From Hemerocallis citrina (lineage: Eukaryota; Streptophyta; Magnoliopsida; Asparagales; Asphodelaceae): DNA of 64,000 nucleotides. The notes below the pieces were generated by a model that was given only the letters and a program-made list of their open reading frames with translations, searched no databases and had not been told where the DNA came from. Shown here piece after piece: positions 54,915 through 64,000 of this stretch. Every line of letters starts with the position of its first letter. Positions within the stretch are counted from its first letter, which is position 1. The stretch covers positions 141,129,089-141,193,088 of the forward strand of contig CM030367.1 in assembly GCA_017893485.1 (NCBI GenBank). The letters run 5' to 3'. A program made the position numbers and the translations under genes.

Positions 54915-55683
54915 TCATTGTTTCATCTCAAGCCTCTGCTCCTGCGTACTAATATAAAAAGTGTTAAAATTCCGCGTCTCTTCGACCATTGCAGAAACAT
55001 CTGTGGCTTCGGAGGTGCGCTTCCCTTTTTTCTTTGCTTCTTTCCTTCCAGGTGGTCGAGAAAGTGGGGAAGGTGCATTGAGATCAATTGGTATATCTGA
55101 ATCCCACTGTACGTTTGGTGGTGAAGGGTTTGAACTACCACCTTCGTCAAATTGAGTATTTTGGGTTGGTTTGAAAACCTGAGTTGTACGAGTGGAGAAT
55201 TTTGGTTGATCTTTTAAAATTTCATAACACACTTCAAATTTGAAGGGCTTGCCAGCTACCTGCATATATTCTAGTCGCGCGTTGCGTACCTATTAAAAAA
55301 AATTGTTCAAGAAGATAAGGTTAACGGAATTTATTTTTACAAACGATACATGTTAAATTAATGAAATTCATTAAAACCAAACACACCTTATCCGCCTCCG
55401 TAGTACCGCTTGCCGGTCTATTGGTCACACTGCTCAGCTTAGCAATGAAAAGTGCAACTTCCTTTGACATAGTAGAGAATCGACTGCAAAGAGAGCCGGC
55501 TGTTCTATCTGTTGGACTTCCTAATAGATTGACAAATGTGAGAGAAATCCTATCCCAAAATTGAGACCCAGTTTGATCGCTACCGATCAATGGATCTTGG
55601 GTTATGGCAACCCAACTTTGTGCCAAAATAATATCCTCATACATAGTGTAGGCCCGACCTCTAATTGGACGAGGATTAGCCAT
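54915..55683 (-). CDS. Myb-like ORF1 protein of element C
   Basis: Exon 1 (55683-55387) starts MANPRPIRGRAYTMYED. Exon 2 (55289-54915) is joined by GTGTGT and AATAG sites, which restores TEADKVRNARLEYM. About 223 aa read without a stop. The N-terminal trihelix region (EDIILAQSWVAITQDP, QFWDRISLTF, GSPTDRTAGSLCSRF) aligns with ORF1 of element A, as does YEILKDQPKFSTRTT. A proline-rich linker (SPLSRPPGRKEAKKKGKR) follows. It is shorter at the C terminus than the copy in A. In Pong elements the ORF1 protein is needed with the transposase, probably for binding the ends. It could still act in trans although its own transposase is broken. Confidence 0.75.
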
Positions 55684-56065
55684 AAAATGAAATAAAAACA
55701 GTATTGGGAATTGATACAGGATAGATAGATAGTAAGACCCTTAATCAAAAAATTTGAGATGTGGATTATAGAAAAGAACAGAGTGAGATGAACTGAATTC
55801 GTCTGCTCTGTTTGAGGCTTACAAAAACAACAGACAGTGGGATGAAATGAGAAGAACAGAAAGAGAGGAGAACAGAGAGTGAGATGAACCTATTTCTTAT
55901 GCTCTGTGTGAGTTGTATACTTATATGATGTAGAGTGATTTTTTTAAATTTTTTTTTAAAGCCGTTGGAGTGCGTTTATACATAGAGTAGTCGTTGTAAA
56001 GTATAAAGTAATAGGGAAAATGTGGAAAATGGTAAAAATGTAATCACACAATTCGAAAAAAATTA

Positions 56066-56330
56066 GGGGGGGGGGGGGGGAGACGGTAGATAATCTACAG
56101 CCCCACACATTTTTTCCTTATTCTCAATTGTAGTGACAAGGCATATTGTGTCGTCCGGCGAATTTTATTTTATTTTATTCTTTTAATTCAGAGACGGTAT
56201 ATTATCCTTCGTCCGATCAATTTTGAGCTACAAAAGTGTAGGACGGTGATTCTTTTTTCGTCCGACCTTTGAGATTAAACGGACGAAAGATTTATTTTGG
56301 CAAAAGCCATTTCGTCTGCTATATTTGGCA
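56066..56330. repeat. Right subterminal palindrome array of element C
   Basis: GACGGTAGATAATCTAC, CAAGGCATATTGTGTCGTC, GACGGTATATTATCCTTCG and two further GGACG ... CGTC palindromes lie near 56091, 56137, 56193, 56233 and 56280. A G14-like run precedes them at 56066. Confidence 0.7.
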
Positions 56331-56555
56331 AAGAACTGTTCATGTCAGACTCATTTTTTGGTTAAATGGCCAACCACTACAACATTTCTTTTTTCATTTT
56401 TTCCAAAATTTGGGTAAATGGAAAACGACTACAGATGCTCTTAGAGCAATGAGCAATCTGGTCTGACGATGCAAACCAGTAACATGGAATTTTGGTTGAA
56501 CGCTTCTTCTCATGCTCGCGATGTGACATGACCCCAATAATGACATAATGGATAA

Positions 56556-56937
56556 TCTCTAATATTATAATGGGAGAGTTGGGGTTGTAATGTTGTCAAC
56601 ATATAAACCCGTGCAACCGTAACTCTAACTCTCTCATTAATTACAACAAAAACAAACAAATAAATTTTTTTTTACCTATTTAAAACGTGCAACGCATGTG
56701 CAAAACAATTTTACAATATTTTTTTAACACTAAACATACACATATGTTGCACGTACAACTCAAATTCTACTTATAAACCCGTGCATTGCACGTACAAATT
56801 GTAGCTTTTCCTTCAAAATATTTTTACCAATTACGTGCAACGCACGTCCAACTCCAAAACTATTTCTTAACACGTAAATCACACGTGACAATCCTCAAAC
56901 TCTTATTAAAACGTGCATCGCACGTGAAAAATACTAG
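56556..56937 (+). mobile_element. Non-autonomous Helitron
   Basis: It starts TCTCTAATATTATAATGGGA after A and ends GTGAAAAATACTAG before T (56938). Several GTGCA(A/T)CGCACGTG-type motifs recur inside. It belongs to the same family as the Helitrons at 5381 and 9898. Confidence 0.75.
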
Positions 56938-57198
56938 TACTTTAAGATTGAAGCTCATTGAGTCTTTTCAAACACATTTATGGTGTGGACACAAATATAG
57001 TTTTAAATTAAATTCAGTATTTTCCTTCAATTTAGGGGTGCTTTTGTTGCATATAAATTTACTGTAGCAATGGAACAATATTGTAGTAAAAGTAAATTAT
57101 TGGATTTGATTTCTTTAAATAACTTTAGTTGGATGTAGATTTACTGTAATTGGAATGATTTTCTATTAAATATTAACTTTATTTGAGTTGTAAGAATA

Positions 57199-57516
57199 CT
57201 GTAGCGACCGTAATTTAAAATACTTTTTAATATTTTGTTTTATTTGAAATTAACCTCAATTAATTAAGGTTTAAACTAATTAAACGAAATTGATCTTAAT
57301 TAAATAAAAAAAACCGAAACTCAATTAAGCTAGAGCTTAATCAATTGATCTTAATTAACTAAATCAATCTTAATTAAATTAAACCCTAAAAAACTGAAAA
57401 CAAAAGAACCCAAACTGAAAAAAAAAACGGAAAAAGAAAACGTAGCTACAAAAATCGAAAAAAAAACCAAGGTTAAAAACACCACGGCAAAAAAACAACA
57501 ACCAAACCACCCCTCA
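57199..57516 (+). mobile_element. Possible LTR fragment
   Basis: TGTAGCGACCGTAATTTAAA resembles the start of a Gypsy LTR. It is followed by TTAATTAA-rich and A-rich sequence. The other end is not identified, and the MITE at 57517 is inserted after it. Confidence 0.35.
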
Positions 57517-58214
57517 GAGCATCCACCGTCGTTTGCTTTTTTACCATTTTTGTCATTTTTTGTGTACTGTAGCGCACACAGTCGTTTGCTATTTTGCCAT
57601 TTTTTAAAGCAATTCGTCTACAGTAGAAAGGAAAAAATAGCATTCGAAATAAAAAAATGTATATTATAGCAGACGAAACATTGGATTATTTAATTATATT
57701 TTTAATTGATCGGATGAAACATGATGTTTCGTCCGAATAAAAAAAAAAAACTAAATAAATTAACTGGTTAAATGAATTTAAGGGTGGGAATGAACATGAT
57801 GTTTCGTGTTTCGTCCCAATCCATTTAAAAAAAAAAATAATTTTTAAAAATAATTTTGTAAAATTTTAAATTGTTTTTGCAATTGTTAAATTGTTTTTGC
57901 AAATTTTTAAATTGTTTTAGCAAATATTTTTTTACAAACTATTTTTAAAAATTGTTTTTGCCAAAAAAACTTCCTTAAATGTTTCGTCCGGTTATTTTGA
58001 AATTTTTTTCTTCTTTGGGACGAAACGTCTCGTATTTTTTATTATTATTTTCTAAGTTTCCGCCAGTATAAATTAATTTTTATTAACAGATGAAACATCA
58101 TTTTTTAATGAACTTATGCATTTTTTTATCATTAGACGACTGTAGCATTTTTTCAAAATACATTGCCAAAATATGCATTTTGTCATTTTTTCCATTGAAC
58201 GACTGTGGATGCTC
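57517..58214. mobile_element. Pong-type MITE
   Basis: The TIRs are GAGCATCCACCGTCGTTTGC and the complement of GAGCATCCACAGTCGTTC. The flanks are TCA and TTA. The internal palindromes have the form GGACGAAACATGATGTTTCG or parts of it (near 57705, 57790 and 58015), a different core from elements A and C. It is 698 bp, with no gene. Confidence 0.8.
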
Positions 58215-58257
58215 TTATTTAGTCCAGGCAACTGCCGCAACTCATGTGGTGACTAAT

Positions 58258-58301
58258 AGTCCCACTTCGGCCACACCAAGAGAATTGGATGGGTTTAAAT
58301 A
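58258..58301 (+). promoter_or_regulatory. snRNA-type USE plus TATA-like pair
   Basis: AGTCCCACTTCGG differs by one base from the core of the plant upstream sequence element (RTCCCACATCG). TTTAAATAG follows 24 bp later, the spacing seen in Pol III snRNA promoters. The sequence downstream does not resemble U6, U3, 7SL or MRP RNA. It may be a promoter relic carried by a repeat. Confidence 0.3.
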
Positions 58302-58490
58302 GGGTTTTGTATTGGTAGAAAAGGACACAGCTATGAGCCAACAGGAGAGAGAGAGATGGAATGAAATAAAAGAGTATAATATTGTGAACAGTATTACGCG
58401 AGTGGTTTTCGGAGCAAATATGGCAGAAACGAAAATGACCATAAAGTTCAGAATTGTGCTTTACTGTGGCTACTGTAATGTAACAAAAAG

Positions 58491-58491
<1 letters not shown>

Positions 58492-58533
<42 letters not shown>
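58492..58533. repeat. (TA)n microsatellite
   Basis: About 21 TA units, followed by AAGCG and T- and A-runs. Confidence 0.9.
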
Positions 58534-58537
<4 letters not shown>

Positions 58538-58589
58538 GTTCTCATTATTTTTTTTTTCTAAAAAAAAAACAAAAGAAAAAAGATCACTC

Positions 58590-58920
58590 ATCTCGAATTC
58601 CAAATTCGATCATCCAAATCCTAACTTCATACTTGAAAATTTACAGTCCGGAATACCGATTCCTAAATCCGAGCATCTAAACCCTAACCCTAAATTTGAA
58701 AGAGAGAAAAAAGAAAAAATGAATATGAAATCCAACAAAATACTCACATCGAACCTCAAATTCGATCATTCAAATCCTAACCCCATATTCGAACGATTAT
58801 TACCGAAAATGAGATCAAATTCAAAGAAAAACCCAACTCGATCCCCAATCTAAGCATCTAAACCCTACCCCTAAACCTGATTAAGAGAAAAAGAGAAAGA
58901 CTGAAGATGAAATCCAAAAT
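58590..58920. repeat. Two-copy direct repeat, period about 160 bp
   Basis: CAAATTCGATCATCCAAATC and CAAATTCGATCATTCAAATC begin the two copies. Both contain CATCTAAACCCTA followed by AAAGAG-rich sequence and GAAATCCAA. Confidence 0.7.
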
Positions 58921-59261
58921 CGAATGTAATAGAGAAACAACATCCAATATCGAAGGTAAGAGAGAAACACACATCAATAATGAAAGCATTACATCACTAC
59001 TCACAGTAATATAAAACAAAGAAAAGTTATTATAAATCGGTTAAAGGTAGCGTAACACGAACCATCTGTTTCCACTTAACATCAAGCCACGTCGCCAACA
59101 ACTGCAATGCAACACTGTATCGAGCATCAAATCCCTTCCTATACCCCTCGCTTTACGTCCATCTTCCGGTGTATCCGTCACACATGCATCTATAACCACA
59201 TAGAAAATATATATCTTCCTCTGATACTTTGCCAAACTGTCCGGCATTTCACCCCCAAACT

Positions 59262-59746
59262 CCTCAAAAACGTCCTCCTTTCTTTCCACCACCTCCTCCG
59301 AACCACTCACACCATCCAACTTTTTGCCACCACCATTTCCACAAACTCCACTACTTTCTGGCCCCACTTCTGAACCCCTCTCTTACTCTTTTTATGCTTC
59401 CAAGAAGAAGACGAAACTTCCATGCTCTATGCCATTAGCACAAACTCCTGGTCCAATCTCTCCAAAGACTCATCCACTTCTTGAAATACTAACCTCAGAT
59501 GCTATAAAAAGTTAAACACGCAATTACTCTTTTAAAAAAGAATACAATCAATCAACTAGTAAGCATAAACTCTTAAAAAACCTCATTCTTTCTTTCCACC
59601 ACCACCTCCGAACCACTCATCGCATCCAACTTTTTGTCACCGCCATTTCCACCAACTCCACTACTTTACGGCCTCACTGCCGAAGCCCTATTCTCACTCT
59701 AATTATGCTTCCAGGAAGAAGACGAAAATTCCATGTCTGCGCCATT
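59262..59746. repeat. 175-bp direct repeat, C-rich
   Basis: TTCTTTCCACCACC ... CATCCAACTTTTTG ... AACTCCACTACTTT ... TATGCTTCCA(A/G)GAAGAAG occurs at 59262-59440 and again at 59571-59746. Open frames on both strands run through the first copy (about 59041-59515) but belong to no family that I recognise. Confidence 0.75.
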
Positions 59747-59753
59747 AAGTCGA

Positions 59754-60720
59754 TCACTTTAGCATGTCTAAGGTCTGGTGGATCATCAAGAGAGTTTTAA
59801 AACTCTCGATATGGTCGGTCGGGTCGGATTCTCCGTTGTAGGACTCAAAGTGTGGCAACTTGAAGGTCTCAGGGACGTGGGCCTCCATGATTGACTTGGA
59901 GAAGGGAGGTTGGCTAAGGCGAAAGCTTCTAGCTTGACGGTCTTCCACTTGGTTGATCATGTCGAGACGGTCCTCCCTCTTTCGAAGGCGGCAGAGAACT
60001 GGGTCTTCACTTTGGTCGGATTTGGTTGACCCATGAGACACTTCCTCATTTATGGTTGTAAGATGAAAATTGTTTGTTTGTTGGCTCCTGTTCGAGGCAA
60101 CGTGGAGGGCTTGTAAGATCTCATCTTTGAATTTTCAGAATTCTGCTTTGGTGATGGGAGCCTTTTCTTCTCTATTGTTCCTGTGAACTGGTCGGCTTAC
60201 CGGAGTTGAGCTTCTTCGCCCTTGAGGGGGAGGATACCTTCTTTGCCCCTTGGGAGAGTGAGATCTTCTTTGCCCCCTGGGAGATAAGGTACTTCTAGAG
60301 CCATGTATTCGACGAGATGGGCTTGTTTTGCTTCCCTAACACTTTGGACGAGAGACTTCGTCATGGATTTGCCTTTCGTTCAGACGAACTCGGAGATCAG
60401 ACCTCTTTATCTGGTGATAATGATCTGACGAATGTCTTGTTGCGGCTAGGGTGCAGAGTGCTATTCGAGATGACTTCGTCAGGAGTTCCCAGATGCAAAC
60501 CCTTTGCGGGGAGGCTGAGTTAGTAGATGAGGTGCTATTTCGGTTGAGGAGGATGATCCGATCGAGGAGGATGAAGGGGGTCCTCTGTATGAGGAGAAGT
60601 TGGAGAAAGAGGGTTGACTTGTCGGCTAGTAGTCGCCGACTTTCTTTTCTCCATTGGAGGCATGACTGGAAAATATAGCTTTTTACCAGTAAAATTTGGT
60701 CGGTGGTCTTTTCTGTTTTC
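59754..60720 (-). pseudogene. Gypsy retrotransposon gag fragment
   Basis: On the minus strand, residues near the left end read PPFSKSIMEAHVPETFKLP and then HFESYNGESDPTDHIESF, the start of the Gypsy retrotransposon gag domain. Upstream in the same frame are DEILQALHVASNRSQQ and an RG/PQ-rich stretch (SPRGQRRSHSPKGQRR), interrupted by TGA at 60137. A further upstream piece (MPPMEKRKSATTS) lies near 60665. The fragment stops at 59754, where it meets the direct repeat. It has no protease or polymerase. It is probably a Tat-like Gypsy element by its gag and leader; the subgroup is inference. Confidence 0.75.
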
Positions 60721-60740
60721 CACAGACGGCGCTAATTTAT
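60721..60740 (-). other. Gypsy primer-binding site region
   Basis: On the minus strand the sequence is AATTAGCGCCGTCTGTG. It matches, with one change, the TTGGCGCCGTCTGTGG signature that follows the 5' LTR of many plant Gypsy elements. It sits exactly between the presumed LTR and gag. Confidence 0.65.
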
Positions 60741-61443
60741 TGCTGCTAATTTTTTGTGGTAATAAATAGATATTGTGAGTTCTTTTTATGGAAAACAATA
60801 AAAGACCTAACTTTTACTTTTCGTCGGTGTTGATCGCTGTAAACTATTCTTGACTCTGAAATGTGATTGTCAGGGATGGTTGTGATCATTGCGATTGACC
60901 TGAAAAATAGCCTAAAACATCGGTGTTGGCCTTGGTAACAGACCCTCCGACGCCTAAATTAGAAAACTCAGAATATATGTAGAGTTTATGAGCGAAATTT
61001 GTCATAACTTGATTTTTGAAGATGTCAAGAGGTTTCTGTTGTTGCGAGAGGGGGGGGGGGGGTCACGATATTGGATTCATCTCTATTTCCCGGTGTTTTG
61101 ATATGGTTTGTTGCCCTCTCCTATGTAAAGAGATCGAGTAAAGACTATTCTCTTAATAGAGAGGTAATGTTTTTAAACCATCTTTAATGCATGGGGAAAT
61201 AGAAGTAGTTACCCTTTAGAGGTAGAGAGTTTAAACTAGATTATTTGGATGAACCTGGACTCCTTCATGTTAGATTGCTTTGAAAGCCCCTTCTTGTGGA
61301 CCGGGTCGAGTCGATGGGTTTGAAGGTGGCACAACCTCCTCTTACGGGCCTGTATCTACTGAAATGTACTATTTTCCCCTGCAAATTTTAGGATTCGTGC
61401 ACATTTGAACGGTCCTGATTCGATTATATTTTTACCCATATCA
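60741..61443 (-). mobile_element. Probable 5' LTR of the Gypsy fragment
   Basis: It lies directly upstream (on the minus strand) of the primer-binding site and gag. It has no coding capacity and a G12-like run at about 61052. The outer boundary is a guess based on TG/CA ends (TGATATGGG on the minus strand). Confidence 0.5.
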
Positions 61444-61639
61444 AATACTTTGAGGAAGTGTTTGATACGTGGATTGAAAGATTACTGAGAGTAATAGGAT
61501 TCACAAAGAAATATAAGAGTGAGAATTAAGAATTTCATAAATATTGCATTGCCACATTTGTTAAAAAATATTATATTCCAGAAAATATTTTTTTGTTATC
61601 TATTTATTCTATGTTTTTTAGCTAATATATTCTATTTAA

Positions 61640-61768
61640 GAGCAGCCACAGTCGTTTGCTATATTTGTCATTTTCTCATATTTTGAGAAAGTTGGCGCGC
61701 AGTCTTTTCTTATTTTACCATTTTTTGGCAAACGGGCTATAGTACGTTCTCATATTTGAGAAACGAAA
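61640..61768. mobile_element. Left half of a Pong-type MITE
   Basis: GAGCAGCCACAGTCGTTTGC follows TAA and resembles the other Pong-type ends. No right end is present in the window because the LTR at 61769 interrupts it. Confidence 0.6.
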
Positions 61769-64000
61769 TGTAACCCCTGTTTTTCATTTTCGGTATTTTT
61801 GATTGTATTTTTCGTTTTGGTATATTTTTCTCTCTTGTATTTTTCTGAATCGTATATTGGATTTGTTTTCAATATATATTCGTTTTTATTTCATTTTGAG
61901 CTCCTTGTGTTTGTTTGATCGTCTCTTTTGTTCATATTTCGTTATTTTGAGCTTTCCCTCATTTTTGGTCTCGTTATCTTTATTATTATTTTTTTTTGGT
62001 GTTGTGGTGTTTTGGTTGTCTTTTTCCCACTCCCGTTATTTTGATTCCTAATAAGATTTCAAAGCCAAAGAATTCCCTAATCTTATTTGCATTCCTATTT
62101 GTATTTGACCCAAAATCCAAAACCCATTGTAAATCTACTACTAACTACTAATACCCAATACCCATTAGCCCACATCTAAACACTATATATATAACCATAC
62201 CCTCACAAACCCTAACCCTATTTTCCCCTCTCATTCTTCCGGCCCCATCCTCTCTCTCCCTCTTGCTTGCTCCCGGCTGCACCCCAACCCGACCTTCACA
62301 CCATCCCGGCCTCCCTCTACCCAGGCCGACCACCCCCTTGCCGGCCTACACCCTAACTTCGGCCACCACCCACAAACCCGAGCCTGCCTTGCTTTGCCGA
62401 CCACCTACTCACCACCCCACCAACATCAACTCTTGCACCATCAAACCCCCTACTTCTCTTCGTGGTGGTCGCTTGCCACTTTGATCGTCTTTCGCTTGGA
62501 GGAGTTTCGTTCGTGTGGAGATTTGTTCGTGATTGCTTGGATTCGCAGATTTAGCGGATTTTGTTCGTGGGTTTTGCTTCTAGGCTTGGTTGCATCGTTC
62601 TTCATCCCCAAATTAAGGCAAGTAACTTGTACTCCAATTGATTTGTTTGATACAAGCCCCAAAGTTCACCTATAGTGTAGTTGGGTCTAGAGACAACTCG
62701 TGATTGTGTTTTCCTTGATAGATTTTGTCTCTATTATGATATTTTGGCCATAGAAGACTCAAGACACAAATCTTGATATGAAATAACATAGGATTCGTCC
62801 GTTCTTGAATTTGGTTCGTGTATGTGAGACTTGTGTGCAAATTCGTGTTTTGTTTGAGACCCATGCGAAATTCTTAGCGTGGACTTGTTAATAACCCTAA
62901 TTCATGATGTTTAGACACTTGGTAGACTTTATTTCAAGTTTGGATGTGTTTGGATCAATTTTCTTGAAGCTAGGTTGATTTTATTTTAAGGGGAAGAATC
63001 TGTATTTTGGCACTGTTCTGTTTTGTTTGCTGTTTTCGACTATGCTACAGTCATTATCTTGATTTAGGTATAAAACATGAGTTTTAGATAATTTCGTCTA
63101 TTTTCAAACCCCTCTGACCTTGATTGATTTTGATTTCGTATGACTGAGTTATGACTGTTTTAGTACAGAGGTTTCGATCTTTTTCATATCTGTTTTCGGT
63201 AATTTTGATAACAAACTATTTTCAAGAACCATGCTATAAATATTATTTTGATCCAAAATTTTGGTCAGTGTTTCTTTATTTAGTTAGAAATTATCCAGAA
63301 TTTTGGTGAATTTTATTGATGAGTTTTATGTGATGTTTCATGCTCGTTTATAAAATCTATACATACTGTATTTTGCTCGCTGTTCTGTGAAGAACCATAT
63401 TTTCACTATGATTCCTTTTACTGTATGAAAAATATTTGTGAAATGTGAAAGTTAATATATTTTATCTACTTTCATATCCCTTTGGCGGAATTGGATTTCG
63501 TTTCACTGGTTGCGAGATATCTTTGTTTTCGTACAGTAGTGTTGGGAATTTATGATTTGCCAAACTATGTTTTTTTGATGCTTTCGTATTTTTGATGACT
63601 GATCTATTGTTACTGGAAAATTCTAAAACCTTATATTTAGTTACTGGACATATAGGGGAATACCCCAGATTTTTCGTGGATTTATTTGATGTGTTTTCAT
63701 GCTGTTTTTCTGTTCTTGAATTCGTTTTCCTGATTTCTGGCTGAACCTATTTTCTGTATTAAAACTAGTTTTGAGTTACGATTTTGTGAATTAGTATATG
63801 ACTTATTTATATTCACTGGATTCGTGTGGAAGTCTATTTTTCAGATCCTTCGATGGATCCAGATTTTCTTGTTTATAATACTAGGAATCTCTGTTTTGCT
63901 ACAGTAGGATCTTGCTGTCCTGAACTTGAGATTTGACAATTTTATCCTTTTATGAGATATCTTACACTCATACATGTTTAGTTTGCTACTTGTACTTGCC
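61769..64000 (+). mobile_element. Long Gypsy-type LTR, truncated by window edge
   Basis: It starts TGTAACCCCTGTTTTTCATT inside a Pong MITE (preceding pentamer CGAAA). It contains a TATA box (CACTATATATATAACC near 62181), then ACCCTAACCCT and a C-rich leader (62220-62460). A splice-donor-like AAGGCAAGTAAC is near 62617. Over 1.3 kb of T-rich sequence with GTTTTCGACTATGCTACAG-like repeats follows. This order fits a long LTR like that of the solo LTR at 16871. The open frames at 62263-62675 are proline-rich, read from the leader, and have no family. Confidence 0.6.

Larger units (their letters stand above)
52176..56440. mobile_element. Element C: internally deleted PMD-Pong transposon
   Basis: The TIRs are AAGCATCTGTAGTCGTT and the complement of GAGCATCTGTAGTCGTT. 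The flanking trinucleotides are TAA and TTA. It has the same order as element A: PMD gene (+), transposase (+), convergent Myb-like ORF1 (-). Compared with A, an internal deletion removed PMD exons 2-4 and the first half of the transposase. Subterminal palindromes differ in spacer sequence from those of A, so A and C are separate subfamilies that both carry the PMD gene. Confidence 0.8.

Noticed and set aside
59041..59367. 108-codon frame on the minus strand with acidic sequence
   Set aside because: It lies in a direct repeat, has no recognisable domain, and the second repeat copy does not keep the frame convincingly.
62263..62675. Proline-rich frames in two phases
   Set aside because: They lie in the C-rich leader of an LTR, overlap each other and match no family.

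Overview
The window is plant nuclear DNA, most likely from a eudicot. It is AT-rich, has spliced genes with GT-AG introns, and holds one recognisable host gene, a type-B (ARR1/ARR2-like) cytokinin response regulator. That gene is embedded in a dense, nested field of plant transposable elements: PIF/Pong/Harbinger, MULE, Helitron, Copia, Gypsy, SINE and MITE. A piece of mitochondrial 18S rRNA gene inside one element also points to a land plant. I cannot name the species.

Layout. 1-10.8 kb holds a truncated Copia-type LTR, short tandem repeats, a long-TIR foldback element, three small non-autonomous Helitrons, a 1.3-kb Pong-type MITE and SINE-like sequence. 10,790-27,671 is one large Pong-like transposon (element A). 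It carries a plant-mobile-domain (PMD) gene, a Pong-type DDE transposase and a convergent Myb-like ORF1. Two later insertions sit inside it: a 2.9-kb solo LTR (16,871-19,742) and a complete 7.6-kb PIF/Harbinger element (element B, 19,874-27,428) with Myb/SANT and ALP1-type transposase genes. 27,864-48,378 is the response regulator (six exons, 669 aa). Its fourth intron is 15.5 kb and holds a Copia element inside a foldback MITE, a Pack-MULE-like element, other MITEs and a 268-bp tandem duplication. Its fifth intron holds a MULE-type MITE full of palindromes. 48.9-58.2 kb holds more Pong-type MITEs, an orphan TPR exon, a second internally deleted PMD-Pong element (element C, 52,176-56,440) and a Helitron. 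58.2-64 kb holds direct repeats, a Gypsy gag/LTR fragment, half a Pong MITE, and the start of a long LTR that interrupts that MITE and runs off the right edge.

Most notable. Elements A and C both carry a PMD gene at the same place, upstream of the transposase, between matching TIRs. Together with the transposase and ORF1 this makes a three-gene Pong-type transposon. Both ends of these elements, and of several related MITEs, carry arrays of family-specific GACG...CGTC palindromes. In A the PMD and transposase frames are interrupted almost only by point stop codons, not frameshifts, which suggests decay by C-to-T change in methylated DNA. Element A ends only about 190 bp upstream of the response-regulator start codon, so the whole 16.9-kb block separates that gene from its former upstream sequence.
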